A DNA stretch of 64,000 nucleotides from Actinophytocola sp036378875 (GTDB lineage Bacteria > Actinomycetota > Actinomycetes > Mycobacteriales > Pseudonocardiaceae): assembly GCF_036378875.1 (NCBI RefSeq), contig NZ_DASUVO010000153.1, forward strand, positions 62,001 through 126,000, written 5' to 3'. The translations under genes and the position numbers were made by a program. Below the pieces are notes generated by a model. That model was not told the origin of the DNA, made no database searches, and saw nothing but the letters and a program-made list of their open reading frames with translations. Of the stretch, positions 45,128 to 53,376 are shown piece by piece (the first letter of the stretch is position 1; every line of letters begins with the position of its first letter).

Positions 45128-45661
45128 ATGAAACGCGTCCTCCTGCTCGGTCCTGTGCTGCTGGTCGCGCTCACCGCCTGTGCGGAGGAGCCCGCGGACG
45201 ACCCGACCGTGATCACGACGATCCCCACGTCGACCGCCACCCAGGCGCCGGCCGAACTACCGGCGGATCCCCAGCCGACCGGCGCCGGTCCCTGTCCGTA
45301 CCTCGAGGAGACCTACGTCGAGGAGACGAACGGGCAGCGGGTGTCCAAGGTGCAGACCTCGGCCGACCAGCCGCCGGCGTGCTTCTTCTACCGCCCGGAC
45401 GGGTCGGTGCAGCTGACCGTCCGCGTCTACACCGGTGACGCGGCCGTCGCGAAGGGGCTCGTCGACGCGGCCGCGCCGGTCGCCACCTCCAACCCGGCCG
45501 AGCTGACCGGCGGCTGGAAGGGCGGCGCCGAGGCCAAGGACACCGGGGCGGTCTACGCAGTCGCCAAGGACGCGTCCGCGGTCATCGTCGTCACCAACCA
45601 GGAACAGACGATCAAGGCCAAGCAGATCGCGCAGGAGTCGATCAGCGCACTCGGGCTGTAG
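45128..45661 (+). CDS. DUF2020 family lipoprotein
   Basis: A 177-aa lipoprotein. The signal peptide ends in the lipobox LTAC (MKRVLLLGPVLLVALTAC), so the mature N-terminal Cys would be lipidated. After a Thr/Pro-rich linker (TTIPTSTATQAPAELPADPQP) comes the DUF2020 domain: CPYLEETYVEETNGQRVSKV, PPACFFYRPDGSVQLTVRVY, and GGWKGGAEAKDTGAVYAVAKDA. Two cysteines probably form a disulfide. The ATG is chosen because it starts a proper signal peptide. Role unknown. Confidence 0.82.
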   Translation: MKRVLLLGPVLLVALTACAEEPADDPTVITTIPTSTATQAPAELPADPQPTGAGPCPYLEETYVEETNGQRVSKVQTSADQPPACFFYRPDGSVQLTVRVYTGDAAVAKGLVDAAAPVATSNPAELTGGWKGGAEAKDTGAVYAVAKDASAVIVVTNQEQTIKAKQIAQESISALGL

Positions 45662-45666
45662 AGGGA

Positions 45667-45702
45667 CCTCGGCCCGCCGGCGGATGAGCCGACGGGCCGA
45701 GG
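45667..45702. terminator. bidirectional hairpin between the lipoprotein and the basic protein gene
   Basis: CCTCGGCCCG (45667-45676) pairs perfectly with CGGGCCGAGG (45693-45702). Confidence 0.75.
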
Positions 45703-45713
45703 AACGCGAACAC

Positions 45714-46397
45714 CTATCGCTTCGTGCTCGACTTCTGCGGTTGGCCGTTCCTCGAGACGTCGGACTCGGCACGAGCGGCATCCGGCTTCGCCGTCTCGTC
45801 CCGCCGCGGCTCCGGCACGGCCTCCTGCTGTCCCGCCGCCTTGCTGCGCACCACGTAGGCGATGCCGCCGGCAACGATCCCGAACAGCAGCAGCTTCGGC
45901 CACCGACGCTTGCGCTTCGGTGCCTCCGCCAGCTTCAGTGCGGCCGCTTCCTCCTGCGCCCGCGTCTTCAGCTTCGTCGCCTCCGCCCTGACCGTGTTCT
46001 TGAGCTTCCTGGCATCCGCCTTGGCCTGCTTGGCCGACTTGCGGGCCTGCTTGGCCGCCTTACCCTTCAAGGCGTCCTTGCGGGCCTGCTTGGCGGCCCT
46101 GGCCAGGTCCTTGCGCGTGTGTTTGGCCTTCTTGGCCAGCTTGCGCCGAGCGCGGCGGGTGGTCTTCACGACCTCCTGCTTGGCTACCTCGGCGCCCTCG
46201 GCAAGGGCCCCCGCGAGCTGCCGGGGCGCGACCCCGCGCTCCGTGAGCTTGCGGTCCGCGGTGTGCGCGGCCCGGGATGTTGCGTCAATGCCTGCCTGAC
46301 CAGCGCGTTTGGCACTGCGACGGGCCGTGCGCCAGCCGGAGCCGACGGCCTTGCCGACCGTCTCCCCGGCCCGGGTCATGGCCTTCACATCGTCCAT
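45714..46397 (-). CDS. Lys/Ala-rich helical protein with C-terminal membrane segment
   Basis: A 227-aa protein. Residues 1-150 are almost entirely Ala, Lys and Arg in a helical pattern (RRARRKLAKKAKHTRKDLAR, AAKQARKDALKGKAAKQARK), like a histone H1-type or coiled-coil tail. A membrane segment (WPKLLLFGIVAGGIAYVV) follows at about 170-187 and then a polar tail. No recognised domain. It sits between the lipoprotein and ppiA, roughly where Rv0008c lies in M. tuberculosis. It could bind nucleic acid or cell-wall polymers at the membrane, but that is inference. Start is ATG. Confidence 0.7.
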   Translation of the reverse strand: MDDVKAMTRAGETVGKAVGSGWRTARRSAKRAGQAGIDATSRAAHTADRKLTERGVAPRQLAGALAEGAEVAKQEVVKTTRRARRKLAKKAKHTRKDLARAAKQARKDALKGKAAKQARKSAKQAKADARKLKNTVRAEATKLKTRAQEEAAALKLAEAPKRKRRWPKLLLFGIVAGGIAYVVRSKAAGQQEAVPEPRRDETAKPDAARAESDVSRNGQPQKSSTKR

Positions 46398-46480
46398 AGT
46401 CTGCTCCAGGGTGGCTTGTCCGGACAGCTACCATCCTGCCCCTTCCGGACCGATCCTGCTGTAGATGGCACGATGACCGG

Positions 46481-47032
46481 GTGGCAGACAGCAACGAGTC
46501 CCTCGTCGGGACGAAGGTATCGGCAACACTGCACACCTCTAAGGGCCCCATCCGGGTCACCCTGTTCCCGGATCAGGCGCCAAAGACGGTGTCGAACTTC
46601 GTGGGCCTGGCGGAGGGCACCAAGCAGTACGGCCCACGCAACGCCCAGGGCGGGTCCTCCGGCCCGTACTACGACGGCATGATCTTCCACCGGGTCATCG
46701 ACGGCTTCATGATCCAGACCGGTGACCCGACCGGAACCGGTCGCGGCGGCCCCGGCTACGAGTTCGCCGACGAGTTCCACCCGGAACTGCAGTTCAACAA
46801 GCCGTACCTGCTCGGCATGGCCAACCCAGGCGTGCGTGACTCGAACGGCTCGCAGTTCTTCATCACGGTGGCGCCCACGACCTGGCTGAACTTCAAGCAC
46901 ACGATCTTCGGCGAGGTCACGGACCAGGAGTCCCGCAACGTCGTCGACACGATCGCGACGGCGAAGACCGGTCCCCAGGACAAGCCGCTGGAGGACATCG
47001 TCGTGGAGCGGGTCTCGGTCGAGCGAGCCTGA
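46481..47032 (+). CDS. ppiA: peptidyl-prolyl cis-trans isomerase (cyclophilin)
   Basis: A 183-aa single-domain cyclophilin. Motifs: RVTLFPDQAPKTVSNFVGLA, IFHRVIDGFMIQTGDPTG and GRGGPGYEFADEF, LLGMANPGVRDSNGSQFFI and WLNFKHTIFGEV, which hold the catalytic Arg, Phe, Met, Trp and His. It isomerises prolyl bonds; matches PpiA (Rv0009) by position. No signal peptide, so cytoplasmic. GTG start. Its stop is followed immediately by the GTG of the rhomboid gene. Confidence 0.95.
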   Translation: MADSNESLVGTKVSATLHTSKGPIRVTLFPDQAPKTVSNFVGLAEGTKQYGPRNAQGGSSGPYYDGMIFHRVIDGFMIQTGDPTGTGRGGPGYEFADEFHPELQFNKPYLLGMANPGVRDSNGSQFFITVAPTTWLNFKHTIFGEVTDQESRNVVDTIATAKTGPQDKPLEDIVVERVSVERA

Positions 47033-47950
47033 GTGTCCGTCAACAGGCAGCAGGACCTGCCCGCCTGCGTACGGCACCCCGACCGGCCGACCGGTCTGCG
47101 CTGCGTGCGGTGCGACCGGCCGGCCTGTCCGGACTGCCTGCGTGAGGCGTCGGTCGGCTACCAGTGCGTCGACTGCGTCGCCGAGGGCAGCAAGACGATA
47201 CGGCCGGCCCGCACCGTCGGTGGCGCACGCGCCGGCGTCAAGCAGCTGGTCGTGGTGCCGGTGCTCATCGGCATCAACGTGCTGGTGTTCGCGGTCATGG
47301 CGCTGCAGGCGCAGAGCGTCGTCGACAACCAGCAGTCGAGCGTGTACCTCTACGGCACGCTCATCCCCGCCGCGGTCGCGGAGGGCGACTACTGGCGCCT
47401 GTTGACGTCCGGCTTCCTGCACTTCGGCAACTACGGCGGTTTCGGGCCCGTCCACCTGATCTTCAACATGTTCGCGCTGTGGGTGCTCGGCCGGGATCTC
47501 GAGGTGGCGCTCGGCCGGGTCCGGTTCCTGGCCGTCTACCTCATCTCGCTGCTCGGCGGCTCGGCCGCGGTGATGCTGTTCTCCGGGGTGGAGGACAGCA
47601 CGGTCGGGGCCTCGGGCGCGATCTACGGCCTGTTCGGCGGTATCGCCGTCGTGGTGTTCCGGTCGCGGATGAACCCGACGCCGGTGCTGACGCTGCTGGG
47701 GGTCAACATCTTCCTCAGCGTCGCTCTGCCGGGCATCTCGCTGGCCGGTCACCTCGGCGGGTTGGTGGCGGGCGCGTTGGCGACGGCCGCACTGGTGTAC
47801 GCACCGAAGACCAGCAAGCTCACCCAGTTCCAGGTCTGGTCGTGTGTGGCGCTGGTGGTGGTGCTGGTGGCGCTGGTCGCGCTGCGGGTGTCGGTCATGG
47901 ACACCCACTGCGTGGTGACGACGACGGTCGGGTACTGCTACCCGGTCTAG
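47033..47950 (+). CDS. rhomboid-family intramembrane serine protease with zinc-binding N-terminus
   Basis: A 305-aa protein. Residues 10-50 hold eight Cys/His residues (C12, H15, C24, C27, C32, C35, C45, C48), a B-box-type zinc-binding module. The rhomboid core follows with six or seven membrane segments: HLIFNMFALWVLG near the first, catalytic Ser194 in GASGAIYGLFGG and His240 in HLGGLVAG. This is the actinobacterial rhomboid layout, which cleaves single-pass membrane substrates. It is translationally adjacent to ppiA (no gap). The 3' end overlaps the convergent PH-protein gene by 4 bp. Confidence 0.9.
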   Translation: MSVNRQQDLPACVRHPDRPTGLRCVRCDRPACPDCLREASVGYQCVDCVAEGSKTIRPARTVGGARAGVKQLVVVPVLIGINVLVFAVMALQAQSVVDNQQSSVYLYGTLIPAAVAEGDYWRLLTSGFLHFGNYGGFGPVHLIFNMFALWVLGRDLEVALGRVRFLAVYLISLLGGSAAVMLFSGVEDSTVGASGAIYGLFGGIAVVVFRSRMNPTPVLTLLGVNIFLSVALPGISLAGHLGGLVAGALATAALVYAPKTSKLTQFQVWSCVALVVVLVALVALRVSVMDTHCVVTTTVGYCYPV

Positions 47951-48390
47951 GTGCGCAGCGCCAGCAGCTCGTCGACGACGTCTTCGGGATCGGCGCCGAG
48001 GTCGAACCGGCCGAGCACGACCAGGTCGGGCGGCTCGGCGTTCTCGGCGTCGATCTCCACCGTCGCGGTCTCCCGGCCGAGGCGTCTGGTGCGGACCAGC
48101 CGCACGTTCACCTCGGCCCACGTCCACCTGCGGGTGCCGGTCAGCCCGCGCACCGCGATGCCCTCGTTGTCGGCGGACAGGCGTGGGCGGGCGACGATGG
48201 TGAACACCCCGGTGGCCGCGAGCGCCAGCGCGACGGCCCCGATCAGTACCCGACCGGGTGCGTCATCGGCGAACGCGGCCCAGGTGCCTGCCGCGGCCGC
48301 GAGTCCCCAGGCCAGCACCGCCACTGCGGGCTGCGGAGACCACTCTTTCGAAGGTGGAGTCGCAGGTGGCGGGGTCACGGCTGCTGTCAC
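47947..48390 (-). CDS. PH-domain membrane protein
   Basis: A 147-aa protein with two membrane segments near the N-terminus (AVAVLAWGLAAAAGTWAAF, GAVALALAATGVFTIVA) and then a PH-like domain (LSADNEGIAVRGLTGTRRWTWAEVNVRLV...). It corresponds by position to Rv0010c of M. tuberculosis. GTG start is inferred. It is divergent from crgA's downstream gap: the region before it contains two perfect DnaA boxes. Role unknown. Confidence 0.78.
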   Translation of the reverse strand: MTAAVTPPPATPPSKEWSPQPAVAVLAWGLAAAAGTWAAFADDAPGRVLIGAVALALAATGVFTIVARPRLSADNEGIAVRGLTGTRRWTWAEVNVRLVRTRRLGRETATVEIDAENAEPPDLVVLGRFDLGADPEDVVDELLALRT

Positions 48391-48421
48391 GCTCCGGATT
48401 CAGGAGTGCGGCCTGTGAGGG

Positions 48422-48443
48422 TTATCCACAGCAGTTGTCCACA
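48422..48443. promoter_or_regulatory. two perfect DnaA boxes before the PH-protein gene
   Basis: TTATCCACA (48422-48430) and TTGTCCACA (48435-48443), spaced 4 bp apart in the same orientation and 32 bp upstream of the PH-gene start. Position suggests either transcriptional control by DnaA or a titration site. Confidence 0.7.
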
Positions 48444-48517
48444 CTGGGGATGACTTACACCCGTGTGGTTCAATCACAATGCGCTGAACGGGTGCATGCC
48501 AGCCAACCGATGGCAGG

Positions 48518-48784
48518 TCAGCGCCACCGCATCGTCATCAGCAGGCCGCCGATCATGAGGGCGAAGCCGACGGCGAAGTTCCAGTTGCCGAGGTCGGACA
48601 TGAAGGGAATGCTCTCCCCGGCGATATAGTTCACGACCAGCCACGCCAGCCCGAGGATCATCACGCCAAGCATCACCCCGACATAGAGGGGGTGCGACGG
48701 ACCCGCGGACTTGACCTTGACCGGGGTGCGGCGGTCAGCCGGTGGCGTGTAGACCGCCTTCTTGCGGACCTTGGACTTAGGCAT
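48518..48784 (-). CDS. crgA: cell division protein CrgA
   Basis: An 88-aa protein with the CrgA signature at the start (MPKSKVRKKAVYTPP) and two membrane segments (HPLYVGVMLGVMILGLAWLVVNYIA, FAVGFALMIGGLLMTMRW). CrgA coordinates FtsZ-ring and peptidoglycan assembly at the septum. ATG start begins the conserved basic N-terminus. It is single, leftward. Confidence 0.95.
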   Translation of the reverse strand: MPKSKVRKKAVYTPPADRRTPVKVKSAGPSHPLYVGVMLGVMILGLAWLVVNYIAGESIPFMSDLGNWNFAVGFALMIGGLLMTMRWR

Positions 48785-48892
48785 GGGAGTCCTCACTGGC
48801 GTGTAGCTTGGGCACAAACACCACTCTGCAACACGTTAACGTAGCCGAGGGCCTCGGCGAACCCATAGGTCGGGGGACCGAGAGGAGCGCGC

Positions 48893-49828
48893 GTGGGCAC
48901 CGTGGAGCACATCGGCCGGGGCGCGGGCCGTATCTCCGGTGATCTGGGGCATCGTCCCCCGTCGCCGCGCCCGCGTGTGACCGAACCGCCGACCGTCCGC
49001 ATCAAGCTGCCGCGTCAGTTCGTGCCGCCGAAGCGCGACCCGGTGCGCACGGCCGTCCGGACCTTCGGTGAGATCCTGATCACGCTGGGCCTGGTCGTCC
49101 TGCTGTTCGTGGTCTACGAGGTGTACTGGACGGACCTGGTCTCCGCCGGCAAGCAGCGGGACGCCGCCGCCGCGCTGGACAGCCAGTGGAAGACCAAGGA
49201 AGACCCGCAGCGCCAGGACCACTTCACCGGTCTCGGCGAGGGCGACGGCTTCGCGAAGATGTACATCCCGGCGTTCGGCGCCGACTACGAGTTCACGATC
49301 GTCGAGGGCACCACGCCGGCCAGCCTCGAGATCGGCCCCGGTCACTACACGAACACCGCGTACCCGGGCGAGGCGGGCAACTTCTCCGTCGCCGGGCACC
49401 GGGTCGGCAAAGGCGCCCCGTTCAACGACATCAACCTGATCAACTCCTGCGACGCGATCGTGGTCGAGACGCAGAACAACTGGTTCGTCTACCGCGCCCT
49501 GCCGAAGGCGGAGGAGAAGGCGGGCTGGGCCGAGGGCAAGGGCCGGGAGGCTCAGTGCCAGGGCGTCTCCGTGCTCGGCGGCCCGTACGCCGACGTGATC
49601 GGTCAGCAGATCGTGACGCCGAGCGACGGGCTGGTCGTGGCACCGGTGCCGGGGTCGGAGACGGCACCGAGCGCGGGTGAGCAGGCCGCGTTGATGACGC
49701 TGACGACGTGCCATCCCCGCTTCTCGGACAAGCAGCGGCTGATCGTGCACGCCGTCCTGGTCAAGCAGTGGGCGAAGGACCCGGCCAAGCCGACGTGGAC
49801 GCCGCCGGAGCTGAAGGAGACCGTCTGA
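48893..49828 (+). CDS. class E sortase
   Basis: A 311-aa sortase. Residues 1-58 are cytoplasmic, then one membrane segment (ILITLGLVVLLFVVYEVYW). The catalytic triad is His169 (VAGHR), Cys273 (TLTTC) and Arg282 (QRL). Class E sortases are common in actinobacteria and anchor proteins with LAXTG-type signals. Between the membrane segment and the core is a long linker typical of the class. GTG start with GGGGACCGAGAGG upstream. The stop overlaps the ATG of the next small gene by one base (TGATG). Confidence 0.92.
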   Translation: MGTVEHIGRGAGRISGDLGHRPPSPRPRVTEPPTVRIKLPRQFVPPKRDPVRTAVRTFGEILITLGLVVLLFVVYEVYWTDLVSAGKQRDAAAALDSQWKTKEDPQRQDHFTGLGEGDGFAKMYIPAFGADYEFTIVEGTTPASLEIGPGHYTNTAYPGEAGNFSVAGHRVGKGAPFNDINLINSCDAIVVETQNNWFVYRALPKAEEKAGWAEGKGREAQCQGVSVLGGPYADVIGQQIVTPSDGLVVAPVPGSETAPSAGEQAALMTLTTCHPRFSDKQRLIVHAVLVKQWAKDPAKPTWTPPELKETV

Positions 49829-49986
49829 TGTACGGCTGGATCTGGCGTAACCTGCCGGGGCCGTTCGCGGTGCGGCTGACGCTGGCGGTCGCGCTCGTGC
49901 TCGGGGTCGTCGCGTTGCTGATGTTCGTGGTGTTCCCGTGGGCCGAGCCGCTGTTGCCGTTCAACAACGTGACAACCACCCAGTGA
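49828..49986 (+). CDS. small membrane protein downstream of sortase
   Basis: A 52-aa protein with one membrane segment (VRLTLAVALVLGVVALLMFVVF) and a short Pro-rich external end (PWAEPLLPFNNVTTTQ). It overlaps the sortase stop by one base, so translation is coupled. Homologues occur at this place in other actinobacteria. The end overlaps the convergent permease gene by 26 bp. Function unknown. Confidence 0.75.
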   Translation: MYGWIWRNLPGPFAVRLTLAVALVLGVVALLMFVVFPWAEPLLPFNNVTTTQ

Positions 49987-51175
49987 GCGCGCGGCCGGCC
50001 AGCCCGACCGCGAAGACGCCGAGGCCGACGAGCACAGAGCCGAGAGGCAGTGTGCCGGCGAGCACCAGGCACCCGATCAACCCGGCGATGTTGAGTGCCT
50101 TGGGCCAGCGGCGATCTTCACCCGTCTGGGTGGCCGCGGACAGGTTCGCGACCGCGTAGTAGACGAGCACCCCGAACGAGGAGAAGCCGATCACCGCGCG
50201 GAGATCGGTGGTGAGCACGAGCACGCAGACGAGCACACCGACGACCACTTCCGCCCGGTGCGGCACGGCGAACCGCGGGTGCACGGCCGCGAGCCAGTGG
50301 GGCAGGTCCCGCTCCCGCGCCATGGCGAGCGTCGTCCGTCCCACGCCGGTGATGAGCGCCAGCAACGCACCGAGGCTGGCGGCCGCGGCGCCGACGGTGA
50401 CCATCCACTGTGGAGCGGCGGTGTCGGCCAGCGGCGCCTTCGACGTCGAAAGTCGTTGTACGCCAAGGGTGTACAGGAGGGTGAAGCCAACCGCGAGGTA
50501 GACGACGAGTGCTCCGGCGAGTGCCCCGACGATGGCACGCGGAATGGTGCGCCGGGGATCGCGGACCTCCTCACCGAGCGTGGCGATACGCGCGTACCCG
50601 GCAAAGGCGAAGAACAGCAAACCGGCCGCCTGCAACACATCCAGCGGCCCGACCGCCTCGACCGGACCGCTCCCCGACGCCGGACCATCCGATATGGACA
50701 GTACGATTATCAACAACAGCAAGGAAAGTACGACCGCGAGCAAGATCTTGGTGACGATCGCCGTCCGCGTGATCCCACGCAGGTTCACCACGACGAGCAC
50801 GACGACCGCCGCGACCGCGACCGGTTTCGCCACGCCGGGCGCCACATAGGACGCGAAGGTGAGTGCCATCGCCGCACAGCTGGCGATCTTGCCGACGACG
50901 AACCCCCACCCGGCGGTGAACCCCCACCACGGCCCGAGCCGCTCCCGCCCGAAGACGTAGGCACCACCGGACGAGGGATACACGGCGGCGAGCTGCGCGG
51001 AGGCCACGGCGTTGCAGTAGGCGACGAACCCGGCGAGCAGGAGGGCCAGCGGCAACCACCCACCAGCACTGGCTGCGGCGGGCGCGAAGACGGCGAACAC
51101 CCCGGCCCCGAGCATCGAACCGAGCCCGATGGCGGTGGCGTCGAGGGTGCCCAGTCGCCGAGCCAGGTCCGTCAC
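49961..51175 (-). CDS. APC-superfamily amino acid permease
   Basis: A 404-aa transporter with 10-12 membrane segments. The N-terminal signature is GLGSMLGAGVFAVFAPAA, then FVAYCNAVASAQLAAVYPSSGGAYVF and RERLGPWWGFTAGWGFVVGKIAS. This is the APC family layout of small amino acid or polyamine permeases. Substrate unknown. The GTG start overlaps the trpG promoter (51171-51199), so the two genes are divergent with intertwined control regions. Its 3' end overlaps the small sortase-linked gene. Confidence 0.88.
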   Translation of the reverse strand: MTDLARRLGTLDATAIGLGSMLGAGVFAVFAPAAASAGGWLPLALLLAGFVAYCNAVASAQLAAVYPSSGGAYVFGRERLGPWWGFTAGWGFVVGKIASCAAMALTFASYVAPGVAKPVAVAAVVVLVVVNLRGITRTAIVTKILLAVVLSLLLLIIVLSISDGPASGSGPVEAVGPLDVLQAAGLLFFAFAGYARIATLGEEVRDPRRTIPRAIVGALAGALVVYLAVGFTLLYTLGVQRLSTSKAPLADTAAPQWMVTVGAAAASLGALLALITGVGRTTLAMARERDLPHWLAAVHPRFAVPHRAEVVVGVLVCVLVLTTDLRAVIGFSSFGVLVYYAVANLSAATQTGEDRRWPKALNIAGLIGCLVLAGTLPLGSVLVGLGVFAVGLAGRALTGWLSRC

Positions 51176-51199
51176 AGGGACTCCTTCGGGCAGTATCGT
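51171..51199 (+). promoter_or_regulatory. trpG promoter
   Basis: GTCACA, 17 bp, TATCGT (51194-51199), followed by six bases (TGACGC) and then the ATG. The transcript would begin at the ATG, i.e. leaderless. It overlaps the first codon of the divergent permease gene. Confidence 0.5.
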
Positions 51200-51205
51200 T
51201 GACGC

Positions 51206-51859
51206 ATGCGCGTCCTGGTGGTCGACAACTACGACAGCTTCGTTTACAACCTGGTCCAGTATCTGGCCCAGCTGGGAACGGAGTGTGTCGTACTACGCAA
51301 CGACGCCCCCGAACTGACGTCCCCGTCCGTGCTCGACGACGTCGATGCCGTGCTGCTCAGCCCCGGTCCGAGTACCCCGGAACGGGCGGGAGCCAGCATC
51401 GACGTGGTCCGCTGGTGCGCTTCTGTCGGACGGCCGCTCCTGGGCGTGTGCCTCGGCCACCAGGCCATCGGCGTCGCGTGGGGCGCCACGGTCGACCGCG
51501 CCCCGGAACTGCTGCACGGCAAGACAAGCCAGGTCCACCACAAGGGCACCGGCGTGCTGACCGGGCTGCCGGACCCGTTCACGGCAACGCGCTACCACTC
51601 CCTGACCGTGGTCCCGGACACGATCCCGGACGTCTTCGAGGTGACGGGCAGGACGGAGTCCGGCGTCGTGATGGCCATGCGCCACCGCGACCTACCCGTG
51701 GAAGGCGTCCAGTTCCACCCGGAGTCGGTCCTCACGGAGGGCGGCCACCGCATGCTGGCCAACTGGCTGGCGAGCGCGGGCCACCACGTCCCGGAGGAAC
51801 GCGTCCGCGAACTGGAGAACGCGATGCGCACCCTGGCGGACGCGGCCGCCCGCCCGTAG
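51206..51859 (+). CDS. trpG: glutamine amidotransferase of anthranilate / aminodeoxychorismate synthase (component II)
   Basis: A 217-aa class I glutamine amidotransferase. The start RVLVVDNYDSFVYNLVQYL is the TrpG/PabA signature. The nucleophile Cys is in LLGVCLGHQAIG and the His-Glu pair in VQFHPESV. It supplies ammonia for anthranilate and/or 4-amino-4-deoxychorismate. In mycobacteria (Rv0013) it sits next to pknB, as here. Whether it serves Trp or folate synthesis cannot be read. ATG starts at the expected transcript start. A leaderless mRNA is inferred. Confidence 0.94.
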   Translation: MRVLVVDNYDSFVYNLVQYLAQLGTECVVLRNDAPELTSPSVLDDVDAVLLSPGPSTPERAGASIDVVRWCASVGRPLLGVCLGHQAIGVAWGATVDRAPELLHGKTSQVHHKGTGVLTGLPDPFTATRYHSLTVVPDTIPDVFEVTGRTESGVVMAMRHRDLPVEGVQFHPESVLTEGGHRMLANWLASAGHHVPEERVRELENAMRTLADAAARP

Positions 51860-52317
51860 CGCCCGACCGGAACGCCGCCGGTGCCGGGCCGCCGCCGGTG
51901 CCCGGCGTGGCCTCCGGCCCCCTCGAACCACGCTACGGCATGGCACCGACATTTCTGCCGCGTCGAGCGCGGGCTGTGGATAACTCACCTAGCTGTGGAT
52001 AACCGCGACGTTTGGTCTGTCGGCGTGGTGCAGTGGCGGCGGGAACGGAGCCGGCTAGCCGGGGGCATAGGTCCACCCAGCGTGCGAGCGGGGGATCCGT
52101 GTCCGGGCCGACGCGTGTCAGCGGCCTGTGGACAACCGCGAGTAGATGCGACCGGAACTGTCGGTGCTAACCGGTAGCGTTGAAATCGGGGGGCCCCTGG
52201 TGCACGAGTGGGCCATTCGCTCGGGTTGGGTGGGTGAACGCGTTCACGGTTGCCGTTCTGGCCCGTCTTTCTGTCGGTCCTCGCCCGTACGCTGGATACC
52301 GGGGGCCGGAGGCCAAC
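51860..52317. other. convergent intergenic region, trpG and the flavin oxidase
   Basis: 458 bp between two convergent stops, unusually long for such a gap. No coding sequence is supported. It contains three perfect DnaA boxes (see next entry). A GC-rich, partly self-complementary stretch lies at 51870-51905 (GCCGCCGGTGCC repeats). AACGCGTT (52239-52246) and several TANNNT-type motifs (TAGCGT, 52174) are present but lead to no gene. Confidence 0.6.
51975..52135. promoter_or_regulatory. DnaA-box cluster in the trpG-distal intergenic region
   Basis: TGTGGATAA at 51975 and 51994, and TGTGGACAA at 52127, all identical to the strong DnaA-box consensus and in the same orientation. About 18 kb from oriC. 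Candidate DnaA-titration or regulatory locus. Confidence 0.7.
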
Positions 52318-53370
52318 TCACTCCGCGGGTGGGAGCTGTGGGGAGACGTCGTTGATGGCCGCGTTCGCCAGGGTTTGGCCTATTGCCGGGGCGTGTTTGA
52401 ACAGGTGCGCGCCCCACACCGCTGTGACCGGGCCCGTGGTCGCCACGTGGATGCCGTCGCCCAGGGTGGACGGGGAGTCGCAGTAGATCTCTTCCACGAT
52501 TTCGTCCGTCACGCCTACCAGGGTTTCTCGGACGTAGGTTCGGGCCAGGTCTCGGGACTCCTCGACGACCTCCTCGCGGCCCAGTTCCCACGCCTCCGCA
52601 TCCGGGGGCATGTTCAGGCCGATCGACCAGAGGCCTGGGCCGGACACGTGCTGGTAGCTGGTGATGCCGTCACGCCATGACTGCGTGCCGTCGATCCAGC
52701 AGGGCGGGACCGCGTCCGGTTCCTTCAGACGAAACGTGAAGCGCGCGTGGTGGGACAGTTCGGTGGGCAGGTACAGATCCACCTGTGCGGCCAACTCGAG
52801 CGAGCCGCGGCCCGCGGCGATCACTACGTGGTCGACCTCGTGGACACCGCCCGAACCGTGGACCTCCACCCAGTCGTCGTGGGGCACGATCCGGTAGATG
52901 TGTTCCTCGCGTACCCGGTTACCGATCGCGGCGCGGAGGAACCGGCCGGTTGCCGGCGCGTCGATGACGCCGCCCGCCGGGTCGATCAGCGCTGGGCCTG
53001 GCAGTTCCGGCACTGGCAGGCCCAGTGACGGGTCCACCTCGTCGACCAGGGTGTGGTCGACGCCGGCGTCGGTCATCGCCTCTGCCCAGTCGCGGGCGTT
53101 CGGGCCGGTGATCACCGTGGTCTGTTGGCCGACGAGTCGGTTGCCGGCTCGGTGTGTCCAGTCCGCCCACAGGCCCGCGGCCGCCGCGGCGTAGGCGACC
53201 AGGCCAGGGTCACCATGTGCCAGCCGGAAGATCCGTGAACTGCCAGCCGAGCGGGCGGACATCGGCTTGCCGGTTTCGAACACGACCGCGTCCGAGCCGT
53301 GCCGCAGCAGCGCGTACGCCGTCGAGAGGCCGACCACACCGGCCCCGACGACGGCGGTACGCATCTGCAT
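52318..53370 (-). CDS. FAD-dependent oxidoreductase of the sarcosine / N-methyltryptophan oxidase type
   Basis: A 350-aa flavoprotein. N-terminal dinucleotide motif AVVGAGVVGLSTAYAL (residues 6-21), then the MSOX/SolA-like region GSSRIFRLAHGDPGLV. The C-terminal family segment reads EEIYCDSPSTLGDGIHVATTG and WGAHLFKHAPAIGQ. In sarcosine oxidase the covalent FAD Cys is two residues before a conserved Tyr; here that position is Glu and the Cys comes after the Tyr. FAD may be bound differently or non-covalently. Substrate unknown. The start is 6 bp after pknB, so it is the last gene of the kinase operon. Confidence 0.8.
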   Translation of the reverse strand: MQMRTAVVGAGVVGLSTAYALLRHGSDAVVFETGKPMSARSAGSSRIFRLAHGDPGLVAYAAAAAGLWADWTHRAGNRLVGQQTTVITGPNARDWAEAMTDAGVDHTLVDEVDPSLGLPVPELPGPALIDPAGGVIDAPATGRFLRAAIGNRVREEHIYRIVPHDDWVEVHGSGGVHEVDHVVIAAGRGSLELAAQVDLYLPTELSHHARFTFRLKEPDAVPPCWIDGTQSWRDGITSYQHVSGPGLWSIGLNMPPDAEAWELGREEVVEESRDLARTYVRETLVGVTDEIVEEIYCDSPSTLGDGIHVATTGPVTAVWGAHLFKHAPAIGQTLANAAINDVSPQLPPAE

Positions 53371-53376
53371 CGGAGG

